Positions 16,500 to 25,208 of a DNA stretch of 64,000 bases are shown here, piece after piece. The position numbers were made by a program, and so were the translations under genes. The notes beneath the pieces were generated by a model. That model had not been told where the DNA came from, ran no database searches, and saw only the letters and a program-made list of their open reading frames with translations. Source of the stretch: Pelagicoccus enzymogenes (GTDB lineage: Bacteria; Verrucomicrobiota; Verrucomicrobiia; Opitutales; Opitutaceae); the NCBI RefSeq assembly GCF_014803405.1, contig NZ_JACYFG010000038.1, forward strand, positions 1 through 64,000, given 5' to 3'. How positions within the stretch are numbered: the first letter of the stretch is position 1; each line of letters opens with the position of its first letter.

Positions 16500-16664
16500 T
16501 TACCCTTTCTGCTCAACCGCTTCCGGCTGATAAGGCTGCGAACGCGGCGGCTTGCCCTGGTTGGCATTGATCATCTGCTGCACCGCGAAGGCGATCCCGC
16601 TGGCCAAGAGAACGCTGCCCAAGACCGCGGCCACTACCCATTTCCCGTTTTTCTTGTTTCCCAT
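16500..16664 (-). CDS. Small single-pass membrane peptide (54 residues)
   Basis: ATG at 16664 reads MGNKKNGKWVVAAVLGSVLL and continues ASGIAFAVQQMINANQG to TAA at 16500. The pattern is a basic N-terminus, one hydrophobic helix (about 9-28), then a polar tail rich in P and Q. There is no Shine-Dalgarno sequence, as for most genes here. It lies upstream of miaB on the same strand, 138 bases away, with a palindromic repeat between. The helix and clean positive-inside charge pattern argue that it is real, but no homologue is known to me and the function is unknown. Confidence 0.5.
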   Translation of the reverse strand: MGNKKNGKWVVAAVLGSVLLASGIAFAVQQMINANQGKPPRSQPYQPEAVEQKG

Positions 16665-16713
16665 ATCGGCGTAGCATTCAGCGAAAGAAATCTAGCGGAT
16701 CAACCCAATTACC

Positions 16714-17454
16714 CTAAAAGCTGGTCTCATTAAAATCCCCTTCGCTTTCGTCTGAATAAACCGTCTTGAAAACAATCGTCCCCGACTCCGGTCCCGTAAA
16801 CTCAATCGCACCTCTAACCGCCACTGGTAAAGCTTGTTCGACCAGGAGGGCCAGTTGCCAGATATCGGTATCCACGGTCTCGCCAGTGGCTAAGTCCCTC
16901 AACCTTACAGACCCCAAGTCGAATCGAATCTCCCCTGCGTTCAGATCCGTCCGATCGTAGGCAATGCCAAAAAAGAACGACATCTCGAGGCCATCTTCAA
17001 CTTCCACGTAGCTGCCGTAAAACCGGTTCTCCTCCGGTCTTGGACTCAATACCAGCTCATCTTCGAGTTCGATCCAAAGCTGTTGTAGCACCTCCTCTGG
17101 CACCAAACGTGGGGCAAACGCTGGAACGTAGCTGATCCTAGCAAAGACAGGCCGCCGCTTATCTACCATCATCGAAGAGCTGACTTCCTCACCAAAGTTT
17201 TCCCCGAACTCCGGTTCGCCGCCCGTAAACCCGTCGCGCAAATCCGTGGCCCAATCGACACGATAAGCCAGATTAGGCTCTACCGGCACCGAAACGGTCC
17301 AAATGTAGAAGCCCGGCAACCCTTCTGTTCTGCTCAAAGTCCCCTCAGCTGGAAGTGTCCCGCCCAGTGAAAAATGACAAGCTGCCCCAAGTAAAAACAA
17401 GATCCCCAAGAACCTGAGGCGCAATTTATAAACCTGAGCGCTTTTTTTGCTCAT
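16714..17454 (-). CDS. Hypothetical secreted/exported protein
   Basis: 246 residues from Met at 17454 (the frame is open to 17508). The start MSKKSAQVYKLRLRFLGILF and then LLGAACHFSLGG is basic followed by a hydrophobic core, a signal peptide with cleavage expected after about residue 30. The C at 27 might instead make it a lipoprotein. The mature part is rich in beta-type sequence and acidic residues: IWTVSVPVEPNLAYRVDWAT, VEDGLEMSFFFGIAYD, EFTGPESGTIVFKTVY. This hints at a beta-sandwich verification-type domain but no named family was recognised. It lies 86 bases downstream of the secreted TPR-like gene. Confidence 0.6.
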   Translation of the reverse strand: MSKKSAQVYKLRLRFLGILFLLGAACHFSLGGTLPAEGTLSRTEGLPGFYIWTVSVPVEPNLAYRVDWATDLRDGFTGGEPEFGENFGEEVSSSMMVDKRRPVFARISYVPAFAPRLVPEEVLQQLWIELEDELVLSPRPEENRFYGSYVEVEDGLEMSFFFGIAYDRTDLNAGEIRFDLGSVRLRDLATGETVDTDIWQLALLVEQALPVAVRGAIEFTGPESGTIVFKTVYSDESEGDFNETSF

Positions 17455-17540
17455 AAGATTAAGCATTTGCCCCTTGGGCATCCCGCTAGCAAGCGAAGAT
17501 TCCTGCACATGGCATCTTCACAGAACCCAGCATAGGGCTC

Positions 17541-18659
17541 CTACTTCCCCAATCGCGTAAAGGCCGTGGCTGCCGCTTCTTCGTTATTCGAGGCAGCGAC
17601 CTTGCGCCAAAGCTCCATCGCCTCCCTTTCTCGGCCCAAACCCCACAAGGCCTCCGCCTCCACGAAGTCCACCCACGCGAGATCGTAATCGAAACCTTCG
17701 TTGGCCGCCGCAAATTCCCTCAGCCGCGCCGACGCCTCCAACGCCAGCTCCAAGTCATTCGCTCCCAGGGAACTCCACAAAAGCGTCACCAAAGTCCGGC
17801 CGCGAATCCCCGGAAATTCCGCCACCCGCTCGTCCGCCAGCACCGCCTCGGCTCCCGCCTTCGCCACCTCCTGCTTGCCCAAGCCGCGCTCCAGCTCCGC
17901 CAGCATGGCGGCAAACTTAAGGTTGCCCGGAAACCGCGCCGCCAGCTTGGCCATCTCGTCCCGCGAGGCCTGCCGATCCCCTTCCAGTTCCATGCGGATC
18001 GCCGCAAGGTAATACCCTGCGTCCACCTTGCAAAAGAGCCCACCTTCGCCCGCCTCCTTCATGTAGCGCAATCCCAGCTCCCAATCCCCCTTGAAACGCA
18101 TCAAAAAGGCCAGCGGCTTCAAGTAGCCCGGCGTACGCGACAAATAACAGTTTTGCATGCCGAGCGGCAGTTTCGCGTCGTGGTAATCCGGATACTCCAC
18201 CACCAACTTACGCATGGTTTTCAGGCTGGAGCGCGACTTCCAAAACGCCGCCCACCAGCGATGGTGGTCCACGTAGTAGATCACCTGCATCAGCTCCACC
18301 ATCGCCACCGCGAATCGGGCGTCCGGATCCTCGGGATGCTCCTTCAAGTACGCTTTCGCCTCCTCCAAGGCTTCCTCCGCCCGTTCCTCGAACGCCTGCT
18401 TCAGCTCCTCGTCCCACGCCTTGTAGTTCTGCATCCAATACAAGTAGCCTGCCTCCAAAACTCCCGGCACCGGCGACTCCGGAAACGCCTCCGCCAGGGA
18501 GGCAATTTCCGCTTCCGTTTCCGGATCCATGGAATAGCCCATCTCCAGCACCCGCTCGATGCGCCACCGGTCCACGTCCACGAAACGATCAGCGTCCGCC
18601 CCAGCATTACCGCCTAAGGTAAACAAAACGAACAAGAGCAAGCTGCGAAAAGGGAACAT
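17541..18659 (-). CDS. Secreted TPR-like helical protein of unknown function
   Basis: 372 residues from Met at 18659. The longer reading to 18806 gives a signal peptide only from this internal Met (MFPFRSLLLFVLFTLGGNAG), so I chose it. The mature part is alpha-helical with TPR-like helix pairs: PGVLEAGYLYWMQNYKAW, AEEALEEAKAYLKEHPEDPD, and FVEAEALWGLGREREAMELW near the C-terminus. WMQNYKAWDEELKQAF and YYVDHHRWWAAFWKSR are distinctive aromatic stretches. Expected in the periplasm. It is divergent from the GH9 gene across 158 bases. Confidence 0.7.
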   Translation of the reverse strand: MFPFRSLLLFVLFTLGGNAGADADRFVDVDRWRIERVLEMGYSMDPETEAEIASLAEAFPESPVPGVLEAGYLYWMQNYKAWDEELKQAFEERAEEALEEAKAYLKEHPEDPDARFAVAMVELMQVIYYVDHHRWWAAFWKSRSSLKTMRKLVVEYPDYHDAKLPLGMQNCYLSRTPGYLKPLAFLMRFKGDWELGLRYMKEAGEGGLFCKVDAGYYLAAIRMELEGDRQASRDEMAKLAARFPGNLKFAAMLAELERGLGKQEVAKAGAEAVLADERVAEFPGIRGRTLVTLLWSSLGANDLELALEASARLREFAAANEGFDYDLAWVDFVEAEALWGLGREREAMELWRKVAASNNEEAAATAFTRLGK

Positions 18660-18817
18660 AGGGCAAGCAGATGTGATACCGCTCCCTTTGTCCAGCTCCC
18701 CGCCCTTCTGTTCCCGATCTGCCCTTTCCTCATTCGTGAGAATGCCAAAACCAGTCTCGCCCCTAGCTTTCCCCGCGAACGCAGCGTAGAGTATACAAAA
18801 ACCCAAAACAGAAAGCT
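18660..18817. other. Divergent promoter region
   Basis: 158 bases between the minus-strand TPR-like gene and the plus-strand GH9 gene, so it must hold promoters for both. No clear operator dyad was seen. Confidence 0.35.
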
Positions 18818-21313
18818 ATGCGATCCCCCCGAAACATCGTCACCCTTGCAATCGCCTTTGGCGGCATCCTCAGTTCCGCAGCCCCGCTCCAACTCAACGA
18901 ACAGGAATACCTCGAAACCCAAGGACTCAACGTCATGCTAGCCCACGACTACTATCCCGAGGGTCACCAGGGCGGCGTCAGCATCATCCAAAACGGTCTC
19001 CGCGTCGCCACCAATGGCGACCTGCGACTCGACCGCACTCCAGGACAGTGGGATCCTATTCCTGCCAAGATCGGCGAACGCAGGGTCGATCCCCAAACCG
19101 GACGCATTTCCTGCCGTTTCCAGTTCCCCGACGAATCCAAGAACCGCAAGGGATTCAACCCCATCGAGTATCCAGATCTTGAATTCGCCTACACACTCAG
19201 CATCGAGCCGGCGGAGGGAACATCCTTCACGGTGACAGTCGACCTCGACGAAAGGCTTCCCTCCAAGTGGGACGGCCAAGTCTCATTCATGCTGGAGCTC
19301 TTCCCTGGATTTCTCTTCGGCAAGACCTACCTCACTGACGAGGGGGACTCCGGCTATTTTCCTCGCCAAGCCAATGGACCCGGCCGCTTCGACGAAACGG
19401 GCGAATATCAAATCGACTCCCTCGCGAAATCGAAATCCCTTTCCATCGCCCCCGAGTCAGACGCCCAACGCATGATCATCGAAAGCGTGGTCGGCAGCGA
19501 GCTCGAGCTAGTCGACGGGCGTGGTCTGCACGACAACGGTTGGTTCATCGTGCGAGCAACCCTCGAAAAGGGAGCCGTTAAAAACGCCCTGCAATGGAAG
19601 CTCTCGCCTAACGTCATTGAAAACTGGACACGCGATCCCGTAATCCAAGTTTCCCAAGTCGGCTACCATCCCGTCCAGCAAAAGTTCGCCGTAGTCGAAC
19701 TCGACAAGCACGACGCCCAACGCCCCGATCTCGAGCTCAAACGCCTCCATTCGGACGGTACCCTCGAGACCGTCACGGACACTACAATCGAGGAATGGGG
19801 TCGCTTCCTGCGCTACGACTACCTGCGCCTCGACTTCAGCGAAATCAAAACTCCCGGCTCCTACCTCGTCACCTACGGCAAACAACGCAGCCGCCCTTTC
19901 CGCATCGCGAGCGACGTCTTCGACCGCCACGTCTGGCAACCGACCCTCGAATACTTCCTGCCTGCCCAGATGTGCCACGTGCGCGTCAACGACCGCTACC
20001 GCGTTTGGCACGGAGCCTGCCATCTCGACGACGCCCGGCTCGCTCCTCTCGACCACAACCACTTCGACGGCTATATCCAAGGTTCGGATACAAGAACTAC
20101 TTACCAACCCGGTGGTCACGTACCCGGCCTCAATCGCGGCGGCTGGCACGACGCGGGCGACGACGACCTACGCATCGAATCGCAAGCTGGCACCATCCTC
20201 GGCCTCGTGCACGCCTATGAAGCGTTCGGCCAAGACTACGACAATACGACCATCGATCAAGAGAGTCTCACCGTCGAAATCCACCAGCCCGACGGCAAGC
20301 CCGACTTACTCCAGCAAATCGAGCACGGGACCCTTTCCGTTGCCGCGGGCTACCGCGAGCTCGGAGTATTCTACCGCGGCATCATCAACCCCACCCTTCG
20401 CCAATACGTCATGCTCGGCGACACGATGAACATGACAGACAATGTACCATTCGACCCCAGCGTATCGGATCATCAACTACCTGAAATCGGGCAAGGCATT
20501 CCCGGATCGCCCGACGACCGCTGGGTGTTCACCACCCGCCGCTCCGCTCGCCACGAGCTCATAGGCGCGGCGGGCCTCGCCGCAGCAGCCCGCGCCTTGA
20601 AAGGCTTCAACCCAGAACTCGCCGCCGAGTCCCTCCGCTACGCGGAAGCCTCATGGGATAAGATCGAGGTAGACGAGGTCGGCCAAAAAGTGCCCCTGGC
20701 CACGGAGCTTTTTCTCGCGACCAACGACCCTCAATACCTCCGCTTCATCGTGGAGCAAGTCGACTACGTCGCTGCCCACTTCGCCCAAATCGGGTGGGAG
20801 CTGTGCCGCATCCTTCCCAGCGTCAACGATTCGAAGTTTAAAACCGCCATACGCTCCGCCGCCGAAACGCATGCCCGACGCATCCGCGAGGCGGAACGCG
20901 AAACGCCCTACGGCGTTCCCTACCAGCCCGGAATTTGGGGCGCGGGCTGGGGCATCCAAAGCTTCGGAGCCAAGCAGTACCACTTACATAAGGCCTTTCC
21001 CGACCTCTACTCGCGCGACCTCATGCTCAATGCCCTCAACTTCGTGCTCGGCTGCCATCCAGGATCGAACACGGCCTCATTCGTCTCCGGAGTCGGGGCG
21101 GAATCGCTCACCGTCGCCTACGGCCTCAATCGAGCCGACTGGTCTTACATCCCCGGCGGCAGCGCTTCCGGAACCGCCCTCATTCGCCCCGACTATCCGG
21201 AGCTGCTGACATGGCCCTTCCTGTGGCAACAAACTGAATACGTCCTTGGAGGCGGCACCACCGACTACCTCTTCCTCGCCCAAGCGGCAGCGAGCATTTT
21301 CGACGCGGAGTAG
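18818..21313 (+). CDS. Glycoside hydrolase family 9 protein (cellulase-like)
   Basis: 831 residues with a signal peptide (about 1-23, ending S-S-A-A-P). About 250 residues of unassigned beta-type sequence follow. Then comes an Ig-like cellulase N-terminal domain (about 275-375, VSQVGYHPVQQKFAVV to GSYLVTYG) and a GH9 (alpha/alpha)6 catalytic domain from about 375 to the end. GGWHDAGDDD near 441 carries the paired aspartates that activate water. FVLGCHPGSNTASFVSG with WPFLWQQTEYVLGG near the C-terminus holds the likely acid, Glu about 806. The family cleaves beta-1,4-glucans; some members act on chito-oligosaccharides or xyloglucan, so the substrate is open. Exported; supports polysaccharide scavenging. 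Confidence 0.88.
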   Translation: MRSPRNIVTLAIAFGGILSSAAPLQLNEQEYLETQGLNVMLAHDYYPEGHQGGVSIIQNGLRVATNGDLRLDRTPGQWDPIPAKIGERRVDPQTGRISCRFQFPDESKNRKGFNPIEYPDLEFAYTLSIEPAEGTSFTVTVDLDERLPSKWDGQVSFMLELFPGFLFGKTYLTDEGDSGYFPRQANGPGRFDETGEYQIDSLAKSKSLSIAPESDAQRMIIESVVGSELELVDGRGLHDNGWFIVRATLEKGAVKNALQWKLSPNVIENWTRDPVIQVSQVGYHPVQQKFAVVELDKHDAQRPDLELKRLHSDGTLETVTDTTIEEWGRFLRYDYLRLDFSEIKTPGSYLVTYGKQRSRPFRIASDVFDRHVWQPTLEYFLPAQMCHVRVNDRYRVWHGACHLDDARLAPLDHNHFDGYIQGSDTRTTYQPGGHVPGLNRGGWHDAGDDDLRIESQAGTILGLVHAYEAFGQDYDNTTIDQESLTVEIHQPDGKPDLLQQIEHGTLSVAAGYRELGVFYRGIINPTLRQYVMLGDTMNMTDNVPFDPSVSDHQLPEIGQGIPGSPDDRWVFTTRRSARHELIGAAGLAAAARALKGFNPELAAESLRYAEASWDKIEVDEVGQKVPLATELFLATNDPQYLRFIVEQVDYVAAHFAQIGWELCRILPSVNDSKFKTAIRSAAETHARRIREAERETPYGVPYQPGIWGAGWGIQSFGAKQYHLHKAFPDLYSRDLMLNALNFVLGCHPGSNTASFVSGVGAESLTVAYGLNRADWSYIPGGSASGTALIRPDYPELLTWPFLWQQTEYVLGGGTTDYLFLAQAAASIFDAE

Positions 21314-21315
21314 CT

Positions 21316-21353
21316 CTGGAGGGACGAGCTCCACCTCGTCCGCGGAACCGCAG
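21316..21353. repeat. Palindromic repeat, CTGGAGGGAC family
   Basis: CTGGAGGGACGAG-CTCCAC-CTCGTCCGC then GGAACCGCAG. The stem is GGACGAG/CTCGTCC. It shares the CTGGAGGGAC head and GTCCGC...GCAG foot with 41616 and 53837. It lies just after the GH9 stop codon. Confidence 0.75.
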
Positions 21354-21439
21354 GAAGCCAATGCCTCCACAAAAAAAGGCGAACCGCCCTCGAGCCGTCC
21401 ACCTTTTGAGAATAGTTGTCTTGTCTCCTTGAAGGGAGC

Positions 21440-21817
21440 CTAGTTAGCGCCCGCGGCCAAAGCGGGGTAGCGAGCCATCACCGTTTCCACGCTTTTCGCG
21501 AAACCGGAACGGGCCGCTTCGAGGCTGTTCACGAAGTCGTCGGCCGTAAGCGTCTCGATATCGTCCTCGATGTGGGCGAGCAGGTTGGCGACTTGGGTAA
21601 AACCGAAGTTGCTGGCCGAGCCCTTGAGCTTGTGCGACTCCTTGGCGATCACCGCGCGATCCGTGCTGAACTCAGCTGCGTCGATTTTGCCAAACTGGCC
21701 ATTGCCGTCTTCCACGAACTCATGGAAAAGCTCCGCCATGTCCTCGTCGAATTCGTCTTCTTCCTCGCCAAAGATCATTTCCAACTGTTCCCAGTCGATA
21801 AGTTCTGAGTCGCTCAT
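21440..21817 (-). CDS. Histidine phosphotransfer (Hpt) domain protein
   Basis: 125 residues, essentially one Hpt four-helix bundle. The phosphoacceptor is His62 in S-H-K-L-K-G-S-A-S-N-F-G. Preceding acidic helices (EEEDEFDEDMAELFHEF) and the later helix ANLLAHIEDDIETL fit the fold. It would shuttle phosphate from a hybrid kinase to a response regulator. None is encoded immediately beside it; a simple (non-hybrid) kinase lies at 25209 but lacks the receiver normally needed to feed an Hpt. It is 70 bases downstream of the HDOD gene on the same strand, so the two may be co-expressed. Confidence 0.88.
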   Translation of the reverse strand: MSDSELIDWEQLEMIFGEEEDEFDEDMAELFHEFVEDGNGQFGKIDAAEFSTDRAVIAKESHKLKGSASNFGFTQVANLLAHIEDDIETLTADDFVNSLEAARSGFAKSVETVMARYPALAAGAN

Positions 21818-21887
21818 TTTCTAATGCTTCCTGATTTGCTGTTGGGATTGTAGTGACCAATCGTGGGATTGTCTCGATCCAGCCTCC

Positions 21888-22820
21888 TTAGCCGCCGATA
21901 CGACGATTGCCGTAACCAAGCTTGGACTCAATCGCTTTCTTCACGCCTTTCTTGCCGGGAGTAACGTCCCCCACGAGCCCTTGAGCCTTGGCGAAACCCT
22001 CGCGCAAAGCCAAAACCACCTTCTGGTACTCGTCCTTGCTCAGGTGCAGCAAGGCGATGAGCAGCGGATCCGGACCGGGCATGGCAACGCCGCCGAGGCC
22101 ATCGTCGATGATGGTGCCGATCATGCGCTTGGCGAAGGAGATGAGGCAGGCCATACGCTCATGGTTGCCCGCTTCCGACGGCTCGAACTGGTTGTAGACC
22201 GGGACCACGATCTCGTCGGAGAAGCCCCAGCGACGCATCACCGAAGCCCCCACCTTTGCGTGGTTGAGGCCAAAAATTTCCATCTCTTCGGAAGCGATCG
22301 CCACGTCCTCCGGGAGCGAGTTCTGGAAGGCGACCTGCTGACCCCGCTTCGAAAGCTCCTTCTCGATGAAGACCATGCCGATGCCGTGCAAGAGACCAAT
22401 GGTGTAGGCTACGCCTGGATCTTCGCCGTACTTGCGAGCGAGGCGCTCCATGGCAAGGGCGCAAGCCACCGAGCGACGCCAGAATTGCCCCGGCCCGAGC
22501 GCGTAGGTCTCCAGCGGCTTGGCCATGATGTCCGAAAAGGCCAGCATGGTAAGGATCTGGTAAACGTCGTTAAAGCCCAGCTGCATGATCGCGTCGTCGA
22601 TCGAGTCGATGTGGTAGCCGGGATTGAAGTAGGCGCTGTTGGCCGTCTTCAAGATCATCGAACTGAGAGCCGCATCGAGGCGGATCATTTCGCGGATCTC
22701 GTCCGGGTTCGTATTGCAGTCAGAAACCATCGCCTGCAGCTGAGGCAAAATCTGTGGCGCGACCGACATCTCCTCCAGGTCGCATACGAGCTCTTCTACA
22801 TTTAATGGGTAGTTGATCAT
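21888..22820 (-). CDS. HDOD-domain signalling protein
   Basis: 310 residues from Met at 22820 (the frame is open to 22847). HDOD domain about 10-215: L-E-E-M-S-V-A-P-Q-I-L-P-Q-L-Q, IRLDAALSSMILKTANSAYF, SIDDAIMQLGFNDVYQI and IGLLHGIGMVFIEKEL. LNHAKVGASVMRRWGFSDEIV follows. HDOD proteins are catalytically inactive relatives of HD-GYP proteins that act in signalling or regulation. The C-terminal 90 residues (about 215-310) are a helical tail with KDEYQKVVLALREGFAKAQ. Start chosen to give the shortest N-terminus; nothing separates the two candidates decisively. Confidence 0.85.
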   Translation of the reverse strand: MINYPLNVEELVCDLEEMSVAPQILPQLQAMVSDCNTNPDEIREMIRLDAALSSMILKTANSAYFNPGYHIDSIDDAIMQLGFNDVYQILTMLAFSDIMAKPLETYALGPGQFWRRSVACALAMERLARKYGEDPGVAYTIGLLHGIGMVFIEKELSKRGQQVAFQNSLPEDVAIASEEMEIFGLNHAKVGASVMRRWGFSDEIVVPVYNQFEPSEAGNHERMACLISFAKRMIGTIIDDGLGGVAMPGPDPLLIALLHLSKDEYQKVVLALREGFAKAQGLVGDVTPGKKGVKKAIESKLGYGNRRIGG

Positions 22821-23029
22821 AGTAGGCCGAAAATAGTTCGTTCTCAATCATCGACCCGTGAGCCGTAAAGTTGAGCAATTCACCCGATGATTTATTCGGG
22901 GAGGAGACCGCAGCGCCCTGCGCCGCAATCACCCCGTGGCCGACCCTCGCATGTGAACCTAGAGTAAAATACTCAAATTCCTTCGGCCAATGCCTAAACT
23001 CCGCTACTCAGAAACCGATAGTTCAAGAC
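22821..23029. other. Divergent spacer upstream of the HDOD gene
   Basis: About 210 bases. An open frame runs through it (from 22871) into the small gene at 23030, but its residues are poorly protein-like (P, C, S-rich). It is read here as spacer. Confidence 0.4.
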
Positions 23030-23224
23030 GTGAAAACACGAATAGAAATCCAATTGAACGAAGACGAGTGGTCCATGTTGAACGCCGCGGCCGACAGCAT
23101 CCAATCCTCCCCAGAGGAGCTAGCGCGCATCTCGCTGATGCAACGCTGCATGGTAATGTCGGTCGACGACGAGATTTGCGACAGCACCCGCGGCATGGTC
23201 GGGCACGCATTCTCTCTCAACTAG
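23030..23224 (+). CDS. Small hypothetical protein
   Basis: 64 residues from GTG at 23030: V-K-T-R-I-E-I-Q-L-N-E-D-E-W-S-M-L-N-A-A-A-D and then SIQSSPEELARISLMQ. The beta-strand-like start (K-T-R-I-E-I-Q-L) followed by two helices resembles small ribbon-helix-helix DNA-binding proteins in outline, but no diagnostic motif is present. The reading open from 22871 adds low-complexity residues. Coding is moderately likely; function unknown. It is transcribed toward the downstream membrane protein, 133 bases away. Confidence 0.5.
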   Translation: MKTRIEIQLNEDEWSMLNAAADSIQSSPEELARISLMQRCMVMSVDDEICDSTRGMVGHAFSLN

Positions 23225-23357
23225 ACCGCAACTCCGACTTCTCCATCTCGAGCGCCTCTAAAACCCCCGTTCGCGAGGCAGCGCCAGCCACGCTTCGTCC
23301 TTTGGACTCGCCAAGCTACCGCAGCTGTAAAAGTTTCAGCGCCGAAGCCCAATCGGT

Positions 23358-24491
23358 GTGAAACGCTACCTCCCCCATTTTCTTGCAGCCCTCTTCTTCT
23401 TCTCCCTGCTCGCCAGCAAGTTTGACGCGCAACACGGGTTCAGCGAGCTCGCCGGCTTCGGGCAAGACTACGACCGGCCCCAGATACCCGCGCTAAGGGA
23501 ACTGGAAATTTACGAAAAGCCAGATTCCACCGGCTACGACGGACAGTTCTACGTCCAAATCGCCCTCGATCCCACCCTCTCCGACCCCGCCCTCGCGGAA
23601 GCCGTCGACCACCCGTCCTACCGGGCCCGCCGCATTCTCCAGCCAGCCTTCGCCTACGCCCTAGGATTCGGACAGCCCTGGCTCATCCTGCAAATCCACT
23701 CTTTGCTCAACGTCGCCAGCCTCGCCCTCTGCGGCATCCTGCTCCTGCGCTGGCTCCCGGCCGTCAGCTGGGAAAACTTCGCCCGCTGGGCCGCCTGCAT
23801 CTTTTCCATGGGCGCCCTCGAAAGCGTGCGCTACTCCCTCGCCGACCTCCCTGCCACCACCCTGGCACTCGCCACCATCGCCCTGCTCGACAGCACGCGC
23901 GGCAAGCTCGCCGTGGCGGCTAACGCTCTCGCCGCCCTGAGCAAGGAAACCTCCCTCATCAACGCGGCCACCTTCCTGTCGCCAAGCGAGAGCGAGCCTT
24001 CCACCTTCAAGAAACGCCTCCTGCACGGTTGCATTGCCGGAGCGATCGCCCTCGCAAGCCTCGGGCTTTGGATGCTCTACGTCTCTTCCGTCTTCCCTCT
24101 CACCGTCAACGCTTCCGACAACATCGGAATCCCCTTCGCCGGGATCTACCGCGGCCTCGCCGAATCTTTCCAAGAGCTCGCCGCCAGCGGTTTCTCCGAC
24201 CGCTACTTTTTCCGCATCCTCGCCATCGCGGGCCTGCTCTTCCAATTCGCCTACCTGCTCGCCAAGCCTTCGCCCCGCAACCGCATTTGGACGCTCGGCA
24301 TCCTCTACGGCTGCCTCTTCCTCACGCTTGGCGACGCCGTCTGGCGAGGCTACTGGGCAGGATGCCGCATCGCCCTGCCGCTCACCATCGCCTTCAACAT
24401 CCTTCTCTCCTCCAAAAACAAAGCCTTTTTCTGGTCCTCCCTCGTCCTCAGCAACCTCACCGTGGCCCACGCCATCATCCGCTGGCTCTAG
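23358..24491 (+). CDS. Multi-pass membrane protein, possibly GT-C-like
   Basis: 377 residues starting at GTG 23358 (V-K-R-Y-L-P-H-F-L). About nine hydrophobic helices. The first loop after helix 1 contains acidic and aromatic residues (GFGQDYDRPQ and STGYDGQFYVQIALDP). The Y-D-G-Q-F-Y motif in the first extracytoplasmic loop occurs in uncharacterised GT-C-like membrane proteins, where an acidic loop-1 motif binds the polyprenyl donor. That relationship is inference. No cytoplasmic catalytic domain is visible. It is isolated from the 1-11 kb glycan cluster. Confidence 0.68.
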   Translation: MKRYLPHFLAALFFFSLLASKFDAQHGFSELAGFGQDYDRPQIPALRELEIYEKPDSTGYDGQFYVQIALDPTLSDPALAEAVDHPSYRARRILQPAFAYALGFGQPWLILQIHSLLNVASLALCGILLLRWLPAVSWENFARWAACIFSMGALESVRYSLADLPATTLALATIALLDSTRGKLAVAANALAALSKETSLINAATFLSPSESEPSTFKKRLLHGCIAGAIALASLGLWMLYVSSVFPLTVNASDNIGIPFAGIYRGLAESFQELAASGFSDRYFFRILAIAGLLFQFAYLLAKPSPRNRIWTLGILYGCLFLTLGDAVWRGYWAGCRIALPLTIAFNILLSSKNKAFFWSSLVLSNLTVAHAIIRWL

Positions 24492-24653
24492 CAGCTTGTG
24501 GGTACCGAGCGAATGCGACACTCGAGCGAAGCGGAGACACGTGCTCTTGACGGGCATAGCTCGCCCGTCGAGCGAAGACTGTTGTCACGCGAAACCGTTT
24601 CCTTGAAACTGTCTTCGCCTTCCCGGACCTCTCCCCGCAGAACCTCTCCTCAC
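24492..24653. other. Spacer with stem-loop upstream of vsr
   Basis: GACGGGC (24549-24555) pairs with GCCCGTC (24563-24569) across ATAGCTC. CGAGCGAAG occurs twice around it. The downstream frame stays open through this stretch (from 24498) but is not protein-like. Confidence 0.4.
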
Positions 24654-25166
24654 GTGGCCGACAAGATCTCTAAAGCGAAACGCTCCTGGCTGATGTCCCG
24701 CGTCGCCAGCAAGCATACCAAGCCCGAGCGGCTGGTGCGCAGCCTGCTCCACCGTCTCGGCTACCGCTTCACCGTCAACGGCCCCAAAAACAAAAGCCTG
24801 CCCGGCCGCCCCGACATCGTTTTCCCTTCCCGCAAGATCGCCCTCTTCGTACACGGCTGCTTCTGGCACCGCCACCACGGCTGCAAAACCGCCACCACTC
24901 CCAAAAGCAACACCGCCTACTGGAACGCCAAGTTCGCCCGCAACGTCGAACGGGACTGCCAAACCGAAGCCGCCCTCCAACAAAAAGGCTGGCAAGTCAT
25001 CGTCGTTTGGGAATGCGAGCTCAAGCAGCTCGAGCAACTGGCGGCCCGCCTCATCAATACCCTCCCGCGCGTCGATTCCCTCAACCTCCCCGAGGACATC
25101 GACGATAGCCAGCTCGTGGCCGAAACCCAAGCCGTCTACGCCTCCCGCCTATCAAAGTCTCGCTAA
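24654..25166 (+). CDS. vsr: Very short patch repair (Vsr) endonuclease
   Basis: 170 residues from GTG 24654 (V-A-D-K-I-S-K-A-K-R-S-W-L-M-S-R-V). This is where Vsr proteins normally begin (A-D-x-x-S-x-x-x-R-S-x-x-M), so the ATG at 24498 is rejected. KHTKPERLVRSLLHRLGYRF, LPGRPDIVFPSRKIALFVHG then CFWHRHHGCKTATTPKSN, FARNVERDCQTEAAL and VIVVWECEL are all characteristic. The enzyme nicks beside T:G mismatches that arise by deamination of 5-methylcytosine. Vsr genes usually neighbour a cytosine-5 methyltransferase; none is encoded within the window. Confidence 0.93.
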   Translation: MADKISKAKRSWLMSRVASKHTKPERLVRSLLHRLGYRFTVNGPKNKSLPGRPDIVFPSRKIALFVHGCFWHRHHGCKTATTPKSNTAYWNAKFARNVERDCQTEAALQQKGWQVIVVWECELKQLEQLAARLINTLPRVDSLNLPEDIDDSQLVAETQAVYASRLSKSR

Positions 25167-25208
25167 TAAACGCCCCACAGTTGCCATTTCCCTCGTGAAT
25201 GGCATTCG

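Noticed and set aside
24498-24653. N-terminal extension of vsr
   Set aside because: Residues before VADKIS are not conserved in Vsr proteins and lie over a stem-loop.
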